A stretch of DNA of 64,000 bases from Faucicola sp041855445 (GCA_041855445.1 JBHAEG010000039.1:1-64000); one strand, 5' to 3'; shown: positions 8,343 to 18,478, numbered from the stretch's first letter. The notes: generated by a model from the sequence alone, not told the origin. A program made the numbers and translations.

Positions 8343-8920
8343 AGACTGGCATAAATCTGTCCAAATTTTCCCGATTTTATCATGGCAAACTGTTGTAATA
8401 CATCAGCGATTTCTTGTGTATGTGGTTTATCTGCTTCAAGATAAATCTTACTATCTGCATGAATACATTGATGCTCAATCAGTAATTGCAACAGTTGTTG
8501 CCATAGATTTAAATGATAGGGAGGGTCTAAAAAAACGATATCAAAACTATCTGTTAATGTTGGTAGAATTTGTTGAGCCATACCAAATTGTAGGTTTAAT
8601 TTATTATCAGGAATGTGTAACAGTTTAGCAGAGTTTTTGAGTTGTTGATATTGTTGGTAATTTGCCTCTATCATGGTGACATGAGTCGCTCCACGAGATA
8701 ATGCTTCAAACCCTAATACCCCACTGCCTGCACAACAATCTAACACGGTTGCATTAACTAAGTGAGGATTTAACCAGTTAAATAATGTTTCTCGCAATCG
8801 GTCTGGCGTTGGTCGCAAGCCATCTGCATCAATAAATGATACTAAACGCCGACGATAATCCCCACCAATAATCCGCACTTGTGACAGTTTTTGATTTTTT
8901 TTTGCTGTTTTCATAATCAA
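8321..8920 (-). CDS. rsmD: 16S rRNA (guanine-966-N2)-methyltransferase RsmD
   Basis: 199 residues, usual size. Methylates G966 of 16S rRNA in 30S particles. The N-terminal RIIGGDYRRR...LRPTPDRLRETLFNWL signature is diagnostic. The SAM loop CCAGSGVLG lies at 62-70 and the catalytic DPPY at 132-135. The start codon overlaps the mrdA stop by 4 bases (ATGA), so the two are co-transcribed and translationally coupled. Confidence 0.95.
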   Translation of the reverse strand: MIMKTAKKNQKLSQVRIIGGDYRRRLVSFIDADGLRPTPDRLRETLFNWLNPHLVNATVLDCCAGSGVLGFEALSRGATHVTMIEANYQQYQQLKNSAKLLHIPDNKLNLQFGMAQQILPTLTDSFDIVFLDPPYHLNLWQQLLQLLIEHQCIHADSKIYLEADKPHTQEIADVLQQFAMIKSGKFGQIYASLYQPNDK

Positions 8921-10884
8921 TTTTGACTTGTTGGTTTATTTGCTGGTTCAGTTGCATTTGCACTAGCTTGTTCTGCCTCTTGGCGTTTCTTTTCTTCCAG
9001 CAATTTTTTCTCAAATTTAATTTTGGCGAGTTCTTCTGGTGTTGGTGGTAAAATTGGATTTTTTTCACGGTGTAACAGCCAATAGTCCATCATTTTTCGG
9101 GCAATTGGAGCGACAGCACTACCACTTCGCCCATTTTCTACGATGACTGCAATGGCGATTTGTGGATTTTCCATTGGTGCAAATCCGTTAAACCAACCAT
9201 GGTCCCAATGACGTTTATCTAAGGCGGCTTCGTTGTAACGTTTCCCTTGAGCAATAGATTTAACTTGGGCAGTACCTGTTTTACCCGCCAATCGATAAGC
9301 ATTGGTATAAATTTTACTGGCTGTGCCTCGTTTTACGGTGTCTTCCATCGCTTCTTGCATCAGTTCCCAATCTCGTTGGGTGCCATTAAACTCAATAACG
9401 CCATCTGGCTTATCAATTGGGGTAACAGATACTGCACCTGTAGAGCGTTTTAATAAATGTGGGGTAACGTGTTGTCCTTTATTAGCAAGGGTAGCAGTTG
9501 CATTAGCGACTTGTAACGGCGTGGCTAAAAAATAACCTTGTCCAATACTTACCGAAATAGTTTCACCAGGTAGCCAATCTTTTTTATAGGTTTTCTTTTT
9601 CCATTCTGGTGATGGATAAACCCCTGCTTTTTCATTAGGTAAGTCAATCCCTGTTTTTTGCCCAAACCCAAAACGGGTCATCCAGTCATGCAATTTTTCA
9701 ATCCCTAATTGATAGGAAATTTTATAATAATAAGTATCAACTGATTCAACAATCGATTTATTTAAATTCACCGTGCCATGTCCTGATTTTTTCCAGTCAC
9801 GAAACTTATGACTATCACCAGGTAAACTAAAATAACCAGGGTCAAAAATGGTGCTATTCCAATTCATAATCCCATAGTGAATAACGCTTAATCCTTCAAA
9901 TGGCTTAATGGTCGAGCCTGGCGGATACATGCCTTGTAACGCTCGATTATACAATGGCATATCTGGGTCATCACGCAAGGCCTTATACGCTTTACTACTA
10001 ATCCCTGAAATAAAAGGATTTGGGTCATAACTTGGATTACTCACAAATGCTAACACGTCACCTGTGCTAGGCTCAATCGCTACAATCGCTCCACGCCGAC
10101 CCGATAATTCATCATGAGCAAGTTTTTGTAATCCATAATCTAAACTTAGATAAATATCATTGCCAGGGGTTGGCTGTTTGGTATCTAGTTTTTTAATGGT
10201 ATCACCATAAGCGTTGGTTTCAATAGATTGATAACCTGGCTGACCTAATAATAAACTTTCATAATGTTTTTCAATCCCTGTTTTACCGATTAAGTCTGTA
10301 CCTGCATATAATTTTTTATCTAAATCTTTGCTATCTTTTTCACTAATCCGCCCAACATAACCAATGACATGAGCAAATAATTCATCATATGGATAGGTAC
10401 GGGTTAATTTACTTTGAATACTCACACCTTTAAAAAATGGTTTACGCTCACTAAATTGGGCAACTTGTTTTTCTGTTAAATCAATTTTAATGGTGACAGG
10501 CTCATTTTTACGGCGTTTAATCAGTTTTAGAGCATCTTCAATTTCTTCATCAGATAACTGAAAAATAGGGGCTAATAGCTTTAAAGTATTTTCAGGGTCT
10601 TCAATTTCATCAGGGCTAACAACGGCAGTAAATACAGGGTGATTATCTGCTAATAAAATGCCATTACGGTCATAGATATAGCCTCGACTTGGTGGTGCAG
10701 ATATCAGTTTAATTCGATTATTATCTGATTGCGTAGTATATTTTTCATGAGTATAAATTTGCAAATATGCGTAACGCCATATTAATCCTAATAGACCAAG
10801 TACAATAAAAAAACCTGCCAAAATAATACGTCTTTTAAAGATGGCATTTTCTTTTTGTAAATCAGATGAAATCGGTTGTTTCAT
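8917..10884 (-). CDS. mrdA: Penicillin-binding protein 2 (elongasome transpeptidase)
   Basis: 655 residues. Cross-links lateral-wall peptidoglycan with RodA. N-terminal membrane anchor (about residues 19-38), a dimerisation/pedestal domain, then the transpeptidase with SxxK at S324-TIK (after MYPPG), SVDTYYYK as the SxD motif and KTGTA. The C-terminal tail is Lys/Glu/Ala-rich. rsmD follows with a 4-base overlap. No rodA next to it in this window. Confidence 0.96.
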   Translation of the reverse strand: MKQPISSDLQKENAIFKRRIILAGFFIVLGLLGLIWRYAYLQIYTHEKYTTQSDNNRIKLISAPPSRGYIYDRNGILLADNHPVFTAVVSPDEIEDPENTLKLLAPIFQLSDEEIEDALKLIKRRKNEPVTIKIDLTEKQVAQFSERKPFFKGVSIQSKLTRTYPYDELFAHVIGYVGRISEKDSKDLDKKLYAGTDLIGKTGIEKHYESLLLGQPGYQSIETNAYGDTIKKLDTKQPTPGNDIYLSLDYGLQKLAHDELSGRRGAIVAIEPSTGDVLAFVSNPSYDPNPFISGISSKAYKALRDDPDMPLYNRALQGMYPPGSTIKPFEGLSVIHYGIMNWNSTIFDPGYFSLPGDSHKFRDWKKSGHGTVNLNKSIVESVDTYYYKISYQLGIEKLHDWMTRFGFGQKTGIDLPNEKAGVYPSPEWKKKTYKKDWLPGETISVSIGQGYFLATPLQVANATATLANKGQHVTPHLLKRSTGAVSVTPIDKPDGVIEFNGTQRDWELMQEAMEDTVKRGTASKIYTNAYRLAGKTGTAQVKSIAQGKRYNEAALDKRHWDHGWFNGFAPMENPQIAIAVIVENGRSGSAVAPIARKMMDYWLLHREKNPILPPTPEELAKIKFEKKLLEEKKRQEAEQASANATEPANKPTSQN

Positions 10885-11186
10885 AATTTGGCGTACTGCT
10901 TGTTACTATTCATATCAGGGTTGTATTTTAGCACAAATTTTAATGATGAAAATTGCTTATTTTTTGTCAAGATGCCATTTAATTGTATTCAACTGAATAA
11001 ATTAATCACTAGAAACTTTCTGATAAGTTTGCTAAACTTCAATTCGATGTAACGCCTATGATAGCTAAGGATAGTATCATTTTTAATCATATGTGAATGA
11101 TTTATCCTCATTGATTATTTATCTTAATTTACTGATACAATTCATGAATTTATTATTATAGTGACTAAGTAAGGGAGTAACAGTCT
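10885..11186. other. Divergent regulatory region mrdA / scoA
   Basis: 302-base spacer with promoters implied on both strands. A 6-bp inverted repeat ATGATA (11058-11063) / TATCAT (11075-11080) is the only structure seen. No ORF or RNA gene found. Confidence 0.35.
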
Positions 11187-11885
11187 ATGACAAACAAAGT
11201 ATATGATAACGCCCAGTCTGCATTAGCAGATGTGGTAAAAGATGGACAAACTCTTGCCATTGGCGGGTTTGGGCTATGTGGTATTCCTGAAGCATTAATT
11301 CAGGCATTGCGTGATAGTGGGGTAAAAAATTTAACCTGTATCAGCAACAATGCAGGAGTTGATGGATTTGGTTTAGGGTTATTGTTAGAAACTCGTCAAA
11401 TTAAAAAAATGATTGCTTCATATGTTGGTGAAAATAAAGAATTTGAACGCCAATTTTTATCAGGTGAATTAGAAGTGGAGCTGACACCACAAGGCACACT
11501 GGCAGAAAAACTACGGGCAGGGGGAGCAGGTATTCCAGCATTTTTTACGGCAACAGGGGTTGGCACCCAAATCGCTGAAGGTAAGGAAGTCAGAGAGTTT
11601 GATGGTCGTTCATATATTTTAGAACATGCATTAGTCGCTGATATTGCACTGGTTAAAGCCCAAAAAGCGGATAAAGCTGGTAATTTAGTATTTAATAAAA
11701 CCGCTCGCAATTTTAATCCAGATTGTGCAACTGCAGGTAAACTAACTATTGTTGAAGTAGAGGAGTTAGTTGAGATTGGTGAAATTGACCCAGACCAAAT
11801 TCATTTATCAGGCATTTATGTACATCGAATTGTTGTGAATGCTAATCCTGAAAAACGTATTGAAAAAGTAACAACAAAGGACTAA
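11187..11885 (+). CDS. scoA: 3-oxoacid CoA-transferase subunit A
   Basis: 232 residues. With subunit B it transfers CoA from succinyl-CoA to acetoacetate or other 3-oxoacids. The N-terminal GGFGLCGIPEALIQAL and the NNAGVDGFGLG loop are family I CoA-transferase alpha-subunit signatures. The C-terminal KADKAGNLVFNKTARNFNPDCATAG is also characteristic. RBS AAGGGAG precedes ATG. The gene for subunit B follows 13 bases later. No thiolase or dehydrogenase nearby, so the exact in vivo substrate is not fixed by context. Confidence 0.93.
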   Translation: MTNKVYDNAQSALADVVKDGQTLAIGGFGLCGIPEALIQALRDSGVKNLTCISNNAGVDGFGLGLLLETRQIKKMIASYVGENKEFERQFLSGELEVELTPQGTLAEKLRAGGAGIPAFFTATGVGTQIAEGKEVREFDGRSYILEHALVADIALVKAQKADKAGNLVFNKTARNFNPDCATAGKLTIVEVEELVEIGEIDPDQIHLSGIYVHRIVVNANPEKRIEKVTTKD

Positions 11886-11898
11886 GAGGATTTTTATT

Positions 11899-12534
11899 AT
11901 GGCATGGACTCGGGAACAGATGGCTCAACGAGCAGGGCAAGAATTACAAGATGGTTACTATGTAAATTTGGGCATTGGTTTGCCAACACTGGTTGCAAAC
12001 TACATTCCTGAAGGGGTGAATGTCTGGTTACAGTCAGAAAATGGTTTACTTGGCATTGGTGAGTTTCCAACAAAGGACAATGTCGATGCAGATTTGATTA
12101 ATGCAGGTAAACAAACAGTAACAGCAACTTTGGGAGCAAGCTATTTTTCTAGTTCAACATCATTTGGTATGATACGAGGCGGAAAAGTTAATTTAGCAAT
12201 TTTGGGGGCAATGGAAGTTTCTGAACAAGGGGATTTAGCAAACTGGATGATACCAAATAAAATGGTCAAAGGTATGGGCGGAGCGATGGATTTAGTTGCA
12301 GGGGTGCAACGAGTGATTGTACTCATGGAGCATACCAATAAACATGGCGAACCGAAAATTTTGCCAGAATGCACCCTACCTCTCACAGGGCAAAAAGTTG
12401 TTAATCGCATTATCAGCGACCTTGCCGTGTTAGATGTGACAGAAAAAGGATTGGTTTTAGTTGAGCTTGCCGATGGCGTAAGCTTTGACGAATTGCAAGA
12501 AAAAACCCCTGTAACGATTTATCAATCGTCTTAG
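11899..12534 (+). CDS. scoB: 3-oxoacid CoA-transferase subunit B
   Basis: 211 residues. Carries the catalytic glutamate E47 in the SENGLLG motif that forms the enzyme-CoA thioester. Also shows VNLGIGLPTLVANY and GGAMDLVAG, typical of beta subunits. Same operon as scoA and followed by a terminator. Confidence 0.93.
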   Translation: MAWTREQMAQRAGQELQDGYYVNLGIGLPTLVANYIPEGVNVWLQSENGLLGIGEFPTKDNVDADLINAGKQTVTATLGASYFSSSTSFGMIRGGKVNLAILGAMEVSEQGDLANWMIPNKMVKGMGGAMDLVAGVQRVIVLMEHTNKHGEPKILPECTLPLTGQKVVNRIISDLAVLDVTEKGLVLVELADGVSFDELQEKTPVTIYQSS

Positions 12535-12572
12535 CATTTGATTGTATTACGAATTTTTTTCTTTCATTCTAT

Positions 12573-12603
12573 AAAAAAGACAGTTAATCGCTGTCTTTTT
12601 TAC
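12573..12603 (+). terminator. Terminator after scoAB
   Basis: AAAAAAGACAG (12573-12583) pairs with CTGTCTTTTTT (12591-12601); the loop is 7 bases. Confidence 0.85.
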
Positions 12604-12663
12604 TTGCACATCTGAGTTGGCTATAATGCAACCGTGGTTAATAGCTAATTGAGAATAAATATC

Positions 12664-14343
12664 ATGCAAGTGTCGTTTGAGAATTATGTCAATCATTTGA
12701 CAACCGAAACACCGCTAAATGTGGTGGCTCAAGCATATTTGCAAGATTGGTTTTTAGGTAAACCGATTGATGGCGGGGTAGCATATGAACAGACATTACG
12801 CAAAATTACGCTTGATGGCTCAATTCATAGTTTACACATTTTAGATAAGTTTTTAGATAAATTACAACCACATTTAGTCAGTGATATTCATCAATTACAA
12901 CAACAAGCAAAACAACGCAATTTATTGTTATTTATTGGTTTATATACAGGTTTAACTTATTGTTATCAGCTAAACAAGCCTGCCTATTGGCTAAGTCATA
13001 CCCAATTAACAACCCAATATCCACCGCTTACAAAATTGATATTAAATGATTTTAGCTATTCAATCGCCGTCAGTTATCAATCTATTCAAGACGCATCATC
13101 AACGTTTATTCCTGCGATTTTTAATCAGACAACATTTTTTCCATTAGTAACAATTATTGAACGTTTATATCCAGCTCGTCAAAATCAGCAAAACCATCTA
13201 CCTTTTTTTGGATTTATTAACAACAGTGTTGCAAATAGTGTGGAATACATGATTGCACAATTTAATCAGCCAACATCAGTCGATACAAGTTGGCAAATTC
13301 CAACAACTCATGATAACTTCTCAACAGAAAATAAAACTATTTTGGTTGATAATTTTTTACAACAAAATAGCTTTAGTAAAGAGATGATTGCTGACTTGGA
13401 TAATCCACTGATTGACAGAAAAAACACGGTTGCAGAAAGTACAATAAATAGCCAACCAAACCCATCTATAAATTATCAACGTCCTGTGTTTCAAACAACG
13501 AAAATTGATAATACTATTATTCAACAGCCAGCAACCACAAAAATTTCACCAACTACACAACCATTACATAGTAAACAAGCTCACCATGAAACCAAACAAC
13601 AAAAACAGCAAAAAATTATTGAGCAACAGGCAAAACGTCAAGAAAAAATTGCTGAAGCATTAGCAAATCCTAAATTACATTCTGGACTATTAAAGCAGAA
13701 AAAATCGATGGTTTTGCATAAAAAGCAAGATATTTTTAGCGAATTATGGCAGGACTTGCAAAATTTGTCACATGAACAAAAAAATTGTGACGAAAAAACT
13801 CAAAAATTATATATTTCGGCACAAAGAATGTTAAATAAACTTGATACACTGTTAGATAACATTCGACAAAAAAATGCCAATAATCAACTTCATTTGACTC
13901 AAAAGCAACAAACTAATCTTCAACAAGCCGTTAAGATATTGTATTACTGTGCCAAACAACAACATACTGATGCAATGTTGCTATTAGCAATTTATAAATT
14001 TCGGGGAAATGAATGGCTTGGCATTGATAAAGACCCGACAAATGCCATAAAGTTGTTAGAAATGGCAAGTAAACAAAACGATTGTCGAGCAGAAAAGCTA
14101 TTAAGTAAATTATATTTTAGCGGTCAAGGTGTACCTATTGACAACGAAAAAGCTAAAACATGGTTACAGCTTTCTGCCAGTCACGGACACCCTGAAGCAA
14201 AAAAACTTTTAAATCAATTAGATATTGCTGAACAGCTAAAGTCTTCAAAAAAAGAACAGCAAATATATCAAAAAAAGTTAGGATTTGGAGTGATGGCGTT
14301 GATTGCTTTTGCTTTGATAATATTGTTACTTTTTAAAATTTAA
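12664..14343 (+). CDS. Tail-anchored Sel1-repeat protein, unknown function
   Basis: 559 residues. ATG 12664 is preferred over the in-frame TTG at 12649 because GAGA at 12651 is at correct spacing for the ATG. Three parts: a globular N-terminal half (1-200) with no recognised fold; a Gln/Thr/Lys-rich low-complexity linker (about 215-345) that turns into a basic, likely coiled-coil segment around 305-340; and two Sel1-type repeats at about 433-519, whose second has YFSGQGVPIDNEKAKTWLQLSASHGHPEAKKLL. The protein ends in one hydrophobic helix (about 540-559), so it is tail-anchored with its bulk in the cytosol. It is probably a scaffold; no partner is suggested by neighbours. Confidence 0.65.
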   Translation: MQVSFENYVNHLTTETPLNVVAQAYLQDWFLGKPIDGGVAYEQTLRKITLDGSIHSLHILDKFLDKLQPHLVSDIHQLQQQAKQRNLLLFIGLYTGLTYCYQLNKPAYWLSHTQLTTQYPPLTKLILNDFSYSIAVSYQSIQDASSTFIPAIFNQTTFFPLVTIIERLYPARQNQQNHLPFFGFINNSVANSVEYMIAQFNQPTSVDTSWQIPTTHDNFSTENKTILVDNFLQQNSFSKEMIADLDNPLIDRKNTVAESTINSQPNPSINYQRPVFQTTKIDNTIIQQPATTKISPTTQPLHSKQAHHETKQQKQQKIIEQQAKRQEKIAEALANPKLHSGLLKQKKSMVLHKKQDIFSELWQDLQNLSHEQKNCDEKTQKLYISAQRMLNKLDTLLDNIRQKNANNQLHLTQKQQTNLQQAVKILYYCAKQQHTDAMLLLAIYKFRGNEWLGIDKDPTNAIKLLEMASKQNDCRAEKLLSKLYFSGQGVPIDNEKAKTWLQLSASHGHPEAKKLLNQLDIAEQLKSSKKEQQIYQKKLGFGVMALIAFALIILLLFKI

Positions 14344-14421
14344 GTTAATGGTATGTGATTTGCTATTTAAAAGTGTATTTTTAGAATAGTAAAAATTAAG
14401 TTTAGGCAGGATTATTGTAAC

Positions 14422-15738
14422 ATGATGGTACGTTCACCTTTTTATTATCGAGCAGTGATGGCGTTGTTAAAACCGTTGTACTGGTTAAAACTACAGTTGT
14501 TTCGTTGGAATAAACCACCATTAAAAGGCGAAATTGCTCAACGTTTTGGGCGAAATTATCCCACAAAAAATACTGACAAACCTATCATATGGTGTCATGC
14601 AGTATCTCTTGGGGAAACAAATACGGCAGAGCCATTATTGCGTGAGTTGTTAGCTCAAGGTTATGCGTTGTGGATAACAAACACTACGCATACAGGATTT
14701 GCCCGAGTAGAACAATTGTTTGAAAAAGAAATCATACAGGGCGATGTCTATCATAGTTTTGTCCCTGTAGATAATGAAAAAGTCATTCATTCATTTATTC
14801 GTCATGTACAGCCTGTGGCTGGTTTATTTATTGAAACAGAATTATGGGCAACCACATTAGCAATATTAGCAGATTTACATATTCCAAGTATTTTAGTGAA
14901 TGGACGTTTATCAGAAAAATCATTTAAAGGCTATCAAAAAGTTGCCAAAGTTAGCCAAAGTATGATGGAAAATTTGGATTTAATCATTGCTCAAGATGGT
15001 GACTCGGCAAAACGTTTTCGCCAGCTTGGGGCAACGAGTGATAAAATTCGGGTGGCAAGTTCATTAAAATGGTCAAGCCAAGTTAATCCAATTATGTTTG
15101 CGAAAGCAAGTACTATCAAACAAGAATGGCAATTAGAAGATAGAACGGTGTTGGTTGCTGGTAGTACCCACGAAGGCGAAGAAGAAGCGATTTTACAAAC
15201 ATTTAAACAGTTGCAAAGTCGATTTAGTTATAAAAATTTATTACTAATTGTTGTGCCTCGTCACCCTGAACGTTTTGATGCTGTAGCAAATTTATTAGAA
15301 AGCCATCAATATGTTATTGCTCGGCGAAGTTTACAACAATTACCAACCAAACTCACGAAAGTTTATTTAGCTGATAGTATGGGTGAATTAGGTGTTTGGT
15401 ATATGTTGGCAGATATTGCATTCGTTGGTGGTTCTTTAGTGAATGTAGGCGGACATAATCCAATTGAGTCAGCCATTGTTGCTACACCTATTATCATGGG
15501 TAAATATACGCAATCTTGCCAACAGGTTGTTAATCAATTAAAACATGTTGGTGCATTAATTCAGGTTAATCATTCTGATGAATTAACAGAAGCATTTAGT
15601 CAATGGCTCACCAATCCTGAACAAGCCAAACAAGGTGGGCGGGCAGGACAACAACTTGCTGAAAACTATCAAAATGCCACAGGACAACAGGTTGCCATGA
15701 TACAAACCATTTTACAACCCAACCAGATGAAAAACTAA
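14422..15738 (+). CDS. waaA: 3-deoxy-D-manno-octulosonic acid (Kdo) transferase
   Basis: 438 residues, GT30 family. Adds Kdo from CMP-Kdo to lipid IVA at the inner membrane. An N-terminal hydrophobic anchor (about 10-26) precedes the first Rossmann domain. The catalytic Glu lies in HAVSLGETNTAEPLL (E65). Later motifs are GLFIETELWATTLA, VAGSTHEGEEEAIL, VVPRHPERF and FVGGSLVNVGGHNPIESA. The next gene, rsmE, begins 4 bases after the stop. Confidence 0.95.
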   Translation: MMVRSPFYYRAVMALLKPLYWLKLQLFRWNKPPLKGEIAQRFGRNYPTKNTDKPIIWCHAVSLGETNTAEPLLRELLAQGYALWITNTTHTGFARVEQLFEKEIIQGDVYHSFVPVDNEKVIHSFIRHVQPVAGLFIETELWATTLAILADLHIPSILVNGRLSEKSFKGYQKVAKVSQSMMENLDLIIAQDGDSAKRFRQLGATSDKIRVASSLKWSSQVNPIMFAKASTIKQEWQLEDRTVLVAGSTHEGEEEAILQTFKQLQSRFSYKNLLLIVVPRHPERFDAVANLLESHQYVIARRSLQQLPTKLTKVYLADSMGELGVWYMLADIAFVGGSLVNVGGHNPIESAIVATPIIMGKYTQSCQQVVNQLKHVGALIQVNHSDELTEAFSQWLTNPEQAKQGGRAGQQLAENYQNATGQQVAMIQTILQPNQMKN

Positions 15739-15742
15739 AGTA

Positions 15743-16453
15743 ATGAATATTATTTTACTGCCCGAAGATACCCAACATTCAGTCACTTTAAATAATGCAA
15801 ATGTGCTCAAACATGCCCACCAAGTCTTAAAACTTCAGGTGGGAGATGTGGTAAAAGTTGGAATTCTTCGGGGCAATCTTGGTACAGCGACAGTCGCTGA
15901 CATACAACCCCATCGCTTAACATTAACTAACATTCAATGTCATCAAACTATACCAAAAAAATTGCCGTTAGGCATTGTTCTTGCACTACCAAGACCAAAG
16001 GTATTAAGACGATTAATTATCGACATGACAGCGATGGGTGTTGAAAATTTAATTTTAATCAATAGTTATCGTAGTGAAAAAAGCTATTGGCAATCCCCAT
16101 TACTCAAACGTATTGATGAGTTTATAACTGAAGGATTGCAACAAGCGGGTGATACTGTACCATTAAATGTAACATTTCAACACCGTTTTAAACCATTTGT
16201 CGAAGATGAATTACCGCAATTAATTGTTAATAAACAAGCAATTGTCGCTCACCCTTATAGTGATAGGCATCTAAATCAAGTTTGGCAAAATCAGAAGCCA
16301 CATATATTAATGATAGGTGCTGAAGGAGGTTGGATAGATTATGAAGTTAATCTATTTTTACAACAAGGTTGCGACATTGCCCATTTAGACAAACGAATTT
16401 TGCGTACAGAAAATGCCGTGAGTGTTTGCTGTGCCAAAGCAATATTTAGTTAA
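15743..16453 (+). CDS. rsmE: 16S rRNA (uracil-1498-N3)-methyltransferase RsmE
   Basis: 236 residues. Methylates U1498 in the decoding region of 16S rRNA. A PUA-like N-terminus (LKHAHQVLKLQVGDVVKVGI) is followed by the SPOUT knot domain with IGAEGGWIDYEV and LDKRILRTENAVSVCCAKA. Tight coupling to waaA suggests one transcript. Confidence 0.94.
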   Translation: MNIILLPEDTQHSVTLNNANVLKHAHQVLKLQVGDVVKVGILRGNLGTATVADIQPHRLTLTNIQCHQTIPKKLPLGIVLALPRPKVLRRLIIDMTAMGVENLILINSYRSEKSYWQSPLLKRIDEFITEGLQQAGDTVPLNVTFQHRFKPFVEDELPQLIVNKQAIVAHPYSDRHLNQVWQNQKPHILMIGAEGGWIDYEVNLFLQQGCDIAHLDKRILRTENAVSVCCAKAIFS

Positions 16454-16522
16454 TTTATTCATAAATTTGAATTTCATTAATAAAAATGCTGTAATTTGTT
16501 TCACCTGTTAATTAAATTTACT

Positions 16523-16542
16523 TAATAACATGATTGTTATTA
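16523..16542. promoter_or_regulatory. Inverted repeat, possible Fur-type operator
   Basis: TAATAAC (16523-16529) and GTTATTA (16536-16542) form a 7-bp palindrome around ATGATT, and AATGATAA follows directly. It lies 35 bases before an iron-type binding-protein gene. Similarity to the Fur consensus is partial. Confidence 0.35.
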
Positions 16543-16576
16543 ATGATAAAATATATTCGATTACTAAGGAATATTT

Positions 16577-17695
16577 ATGCGTATTTGTTTGCTGTCCATG
16601 CTTTACCAAAGAAAAAAATTCTTAACCATGCTAACGATACCTGTTGTTTTATCATCAGTTTTATTTGGTTGCAGTCAGTCAAGTCAAAATACTAGTACTT
16701 TTGTTGAGCCATTATCTTATACAAGTACAGGCGTAGATACAACCCAAGATATTCAAGCAATTAACACTTTAACAATTTATACATCACAATCAAAACAATC
16801 TTTGCAACCAATTATTGAAGCATTTAGCCAGCAAACAGGGATTAGTGTTCGATTGGTGCATGACTTGCCCATGTCACTCTTAGCTCGCCTTAAAATAGAA
16901 GGTGAAAACACACCTGCTGATATGTTATTAACACAAGATGTCGGCATTATTGCACAGGCAATGGAAGCAGGTATGTTACAACCATTTAATTCTGAAAAAG
17001 TATCTGCCAGTTCCAGCGAAAATTTACGCAGTACACAAAGTGAATGGGTGGCATTATCATATTATCCAAGAACGATTGTTTATAATTCACAGTCTATCAA
17101 TGCAAATGACATTTCCACTTATGCCGAACTTGCTAAACCAAAATGGCAATATCAACTTTGCCTAACTGATGGTAAACAAATTGCTAATCAATCATTAGTC
17201 GCTTACTTAGAAGAAACTTTAGGTCATGAAAAAACAGTACAAGTGTTACAAGGTTGGGTAAGTAACTTAGCAACCGAGGTATTTTTTGACGACAATGCTT
17301 TGTTAAAAGCAATTGATAGTGGTAAATGTCGAATTGGTATTGTCAATAGTGACGTTTATGGCGAATTTATCAGCAAAAATCCACAGTCTCCCGTCAAAAT
17401 TGCTTGGGCAAATCAAGGATATGGTGGCGTATATGTAAATGCAAATGTAGCAGGTATTATTAAAAACTCTAAACACCCTGAATTTGCTTTAGCTTTTATT
17501 GAGTGGTTAAGTGATAAAAATCAACAAGGTATTTATGCCAGTTTAAGTAATACCTACCCTATTAATAGCCAAGCAGAAGCTTCAGTATTATTAAAATCTT
17601 GGGAGGATTTTGAAAAAACCAATACCAGCATCAGTCGCTACATTGAAAAACAAGCAGATATGGTCGAATTAATGAAAGAGGCAGGCTATTATTAA
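16577..17695 (+). CDS. Iron(III)-type ABC transporter substrate-binding lipoprotein
   Basis: 372 residues. Signal peptide with lipobox LFGC. The mature domain begins LTIYTSQSKQSLQPIIEAF and has PADMLLTQDVGIIAQAMEAG, WVALSYYPRTIVYN and GYGGVYVNANVAGI. These are hallmarks of FbpA/FutA/IdiA-type class II periplasmic binding proteins that deliver ferric iron. Tyrosines that usually bind iron are present in YYPRT and DVYGEF. No permease or ATPase gene is adjacent, so it must partner with a system encoded elsewhere. It is convergent with cmoM, 6 bases apart. Confidence 0.85.
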   Translation: MRICLLSMLYQRKKFLTMLTIPVVLSSVLFGCSQSSQNTSTFVEPLSYTSTGVDTTQDIQAINTLTIYTSQSKQSLQPIIEAFSQQTGISVRLVHDLPMSLLARLKIEGENTPADMLLTQDVGIIAQAMEAGMLQPFNSEKVSASSSENLRSTQSEWVALSYYPRTIVYNSQSINANDISTYAELAKPKWQYQLCLTDGKQIANQSLVAYLEETLGHEKTVQVLQGWVSNLATEVFFDDNALLKAIDSGKCRIGIVNSDVYGEFISKNPQSPVKIAWANQGYGGVYVNANVAGIIKNSKHPEFALAFIEWLSDKNQQGIYASLSNTYPINSQAEASVLLKSWEDFEKTNTSISRYIEKQADMVELMKEAGYY

Positions 17696-17701
17696 TATCA
17701 G

Positions 17702-18478
17702 CTAAACTGACTGTGCCATAATATGCAAATAGCGACCTAACCATTTAAACGGTTCTTGGTCGCTATATTGTAATTCCATTGCTATCACTGCTTGTGGATT
17801 TTCATGCCCGCCTCGCTTTAATGGTGAATAATCATGAAATACTCGCAATCCTGAACTGGTTAAAATCTGATAGTTATCTTGTTGTAACCATGCTAAAACT
17901 TCTTCTTTACTGACAGGGTGATTAGGTGTCAAGCTACCATTATCTGCCTGAAAATTTGGATTATTTAACACATTAAAATTACCCATAATCAAATTACGAT
18001 AAACAAAGCTAACAGGATTATAAAAACATAATGAAATCGTTCCTTGAGGCGTAAGCCACTGTTTAAAAAAATTCATAATTTGTTGTGGTTCTGCTAACCA
18101 TTCTAGTAACGCATGACACATAATCAAGTCATATTTACCATGTAATTTTTCAGATAATTGTTGATAAGGGCAAATTAGCCAAGAAATATGCTTCGTTACA
18201 TGTTCAGCATTCTGCTGAGCTTTGGCTATCATCTGACTGGAAATGTCATTCACTGTGACATCATGCCCTTGTTCTGCAAGCAAAATTGATAACTGGGCTA
18301 ATCCTGCACCAATATCCAACACCCGCAGTGGACGCTGTAAATTTTGCTGATTTAACCAGTGAAAAATATCCCGTTGTAACACGGCAAGACGAATTTGTCC
18401 CTTTAAACCGCCATAAACTTTTTTAGCAAAATGGTCAGCAATATCATCAAAGTTACGGTCAGAAGTTAATTTTTTCAT
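17702..18478 (-). CDS. cmoM: tRNA 5-carboxymethoxyuridine methyltransferase CmoM
   Basis: 258 residues. Methylates cmo5U34 to mcmo5U34 in tRNAs. The N-terminal DRNFDDIADHFAKKVYGGLKG is typical of CmoM (former SmtA). The SAM-binding loop VLDIGAGLAQLS and the segment LIMCHALLEWLAEP follow. The C-terminus DYSPLKRGGHENPQAVIAMEL is also characteristic. Single gene. Confidence 0.88.
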   Translation of the reverse strand: MKKLTSDRNFDDIADHFAKKVYGGLKGQIRLAVLQRDIFHWLNQQNLQRPLRVLDIGAGLAQLSILLAEQGHDVTVNDISSQMIAKAQQNAEHVTKHISWLICPYQQLSEKLHGKYDLIMCHALLEWLAEPQQIMNFFKQWLTPQGTISLCFYNPVSFVYRNLIMGNFNVLNNPNFQADNGSLTPNHPVSKEEVLAWLQQDNYQILTSSGLRVFHDYSPLKRGGHENPQAVIAMELQYSDQEPFKWLGRYLHIMAQSV

